Source: Caldilineaceae bacterium (GTDB lineage Bacteria; Chloroflexota; Anaerolineae; Caldilineales; Caldilineaceae). From it: DNA of 64,000 nucleotides. The position numbers and the translations under genes were made by a program. Positions within the stretch are counted from its first letter, which is position 1; each line of letters opens with the position of its first letter. This document shows positions 63,101-64,000 of this stretch, piece after piece. Location: assembly GCA_022842065.1 (NCBI GenBank), contig JALHQH010000048.1, positions 1 to 64,000 on the forward strand. Direction: 5' to 3'. The notes under the pieces were generated by a model. It was not told the origin of the DNA and made no database searches. It worked only from the letters and a program-made list of their open reading frames with translations.

Positions 63101-64000
63101 TTGGTCGTCGTTCCAATGGCCTGCGTTCCAATGGCCTGCGTTCCAGTTTCAATATCCGCTCTATCGGATCACTTTGGTCGTCATTTTCCAGCGTCGGCAC
63201 GCCAAGGCTATCGGCATTGTTTCAATATCCGCTCTATCGGATCACTTTGGTCGTCGTCGCCGATCCAGAATGACAACATGCGCACCCTGCAGTTTCAATA
63301 TCCGCTCTATCGGATCACTTTGGTCGTCGTCCCCTGCGGTGTAGCTGCCGCCTTCGGTGTTGATGTTTCAATATCCGCTCTATCGGATCACTTTGGTCGT
63401 CTTTGCCAAGCACTTTGCGGACAGCCTTGATGATGTAGTTTCAATATCCGCTCTATCGGATCACTTTGGTCGTCTACATCGCGGCGACTGCCTGTTTGTG
63501 CTCCGCCCCCGTTTCAATATCCGCTCTATCGGATCACTTTGGTCGTCGATGCTGGTGGCACTGGTGGCCGTGGCGGTGGTGGGTTTCAATATCCGCTCTA
63601 TCGGATCACTTTGGTCGTCGGTCACCATGCCCATTCGCAAAGAGTGCCCAATCGAGTTTCAATATCCGCTCTATCGGATCACTTTGGTCGTCCTGGCCAC
63701 CAATGCCCTGACCCGCCAACAGCACGGTGTTTCAATATCCGCTCTATCGGATCACTTTGGTCGTCTACATTGACCCCGCGTGCGTGGCCGCTTGGGCTGT
63801 TTCAATATCCGCTCTATCGGATCACTTTGGTCGTCCACGTTGCAACCAGGCCACAAGCAGGGCCGGCAGTTGTTTCAATATCCGCTCTATCGGATCACTT
63901 TGGTCGTCCTCAACAGCCCCGGCGTGCAAGGGGCTGTTGCTGTAGTTTCAATATCCGCTCTATCGGATCACTTTGGTCGTCGCCATCGTGACCCCCTCGG
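60163..64000 (-). CRISPR. CRISPR array, 53 repeats of 37 bp, cut by the window end
   Basis: 53 identical repeats start at 60163 and the last complete one ends at 63981; a partial spacer runs to 64000. On the plus strand the repeat begins GTTTCAATATCCGC and ends CACTTTGGTCGTC; it holds a 5-bp stem ATCCG/CGGAT. The 52 complete spacers are 33-37 nt, mostly 36. Read on the minus strand the repeat ends ATTGAAAC, the usual 8-nt 5' handle of type I/III crRNAs, so transcription is probably leftward and the leader lies beyond 64000. The 83 bp before the first repeat are GC-rich and not leader-like. Spacers 11 and 26 are identical; spacers 15 and 16 differ by one base. No cas genes are in the window. 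Confidence 0.97.

Noticed and set aside
60300..63991. Open frames coding repeated FQYPLYRITLVV or SISALSDHFGR peptides
   Set aside because: These are translations of the 37-bp CRISPR repeat and not genes.

Overview
The window (64 kb, moderately GC-rich, no rRNA, one tRNA) looks like chromosomal DNA of a member of the Chloroflexota, probably an Anaerolineae/Caldilineae-type heterotroph. This is inferred from secreted proteins with DUF11 modules and a C-terminal YLPLIQR-type tail, Thr/Pro-rich stalks, a PAC2-family protein, a UgpB-like lipoprotein with a twin-arginine motif, E1/E2 dehydrogenase genes next to pyruvate:ferredoxin oxidoreductase, and numerous palindromic intergenic repeats. No marker gene settles the taxonomy.

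Layout. 0-2.4 kb: a small two-gene module (RHH/DUF5678-like protein plus retropepsin-like aspartic protease) whose end is occupied by a solitary IS605-type tnpB element. 2.4-10 kb: a P1/DmpA-type peptidase, purB with a sarcosine-oxidase-like flavoenzyme, a methyltransferase, a YihY-type membrane protein, a hydrolase and a DUF4258/YgiT-like pair. 10.6-13.8 kb: a corrinoid protein, a heterodimeric lycopene cyclase (crtYc, crtYd) and a DUF11 surface protein. 13.8-19.3 kb: a minus-strand block that I read as a phosphate-scarcity locus: glycerol-3-phosphate-type ABC transporter (ugpA, ugpE, ugpB) followed by the two betaine-lipid enzymes btaA and btaB, with PhoP-box-like repeats upstream. 19.4-21.7 kb: MazG-like phosphohydrolase, an unknown protein, a DUF411 lipoprotein with an in-frame UGA exactly at the first Cys of its CxxC motif (probable selenoprotein), and a Sua5-type enzyme. 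21.7-40 kb: an SDR, a histidine kinase, an MFS exporter, tRNA-Gly(CCC), PAC2 protein, ECF sigma factor with a large anchored anti-sigma-like partner, amidase, ligA, SH3 lipoprotein, polX and an unusual GNAT-metallo-beta-lactamase fusion.

40-50 kb holds central carbon metabolism: pdhA-pdhB-pdhC on the minus strand, and, divergent from it, a two-subunit pyruvate:ferredoxin oxidoreductase whose first subunit carries a C-terminal CBS pair. Both routes from pyruvate to acetyl-CoA thus share one divergent control region. 50.5-56 kb: OsmC, a cystathionine gamma-synthase family enzyme, a flavin oxidoreductase, an enoyl-CoA hydratase family protein and two small unknowns. 56.4-60 kb: a 1219-residue soluble multi-PAS histidine kinase. 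60.16-64 kb: a CRISPR array of 53 identical 37-bp repeats that runs off the window, with no cas genes in view. Its orientation suggests that we see the oldest, leader-distal end.

Intergenic DNA is unusual: at least six gaps contain tandem arrays of 7-16 bp units, most followed by their own reverse complement, and several others hold long perfect palindromes (one of 72 bp). The strongest hunt results are the DUF411 selenoprotein candidate, the ugp-bta locus, the PFOR-CBS fusion, a one-base-variant spacer pair in the CRISPR array, and the inverted tandem-array family.
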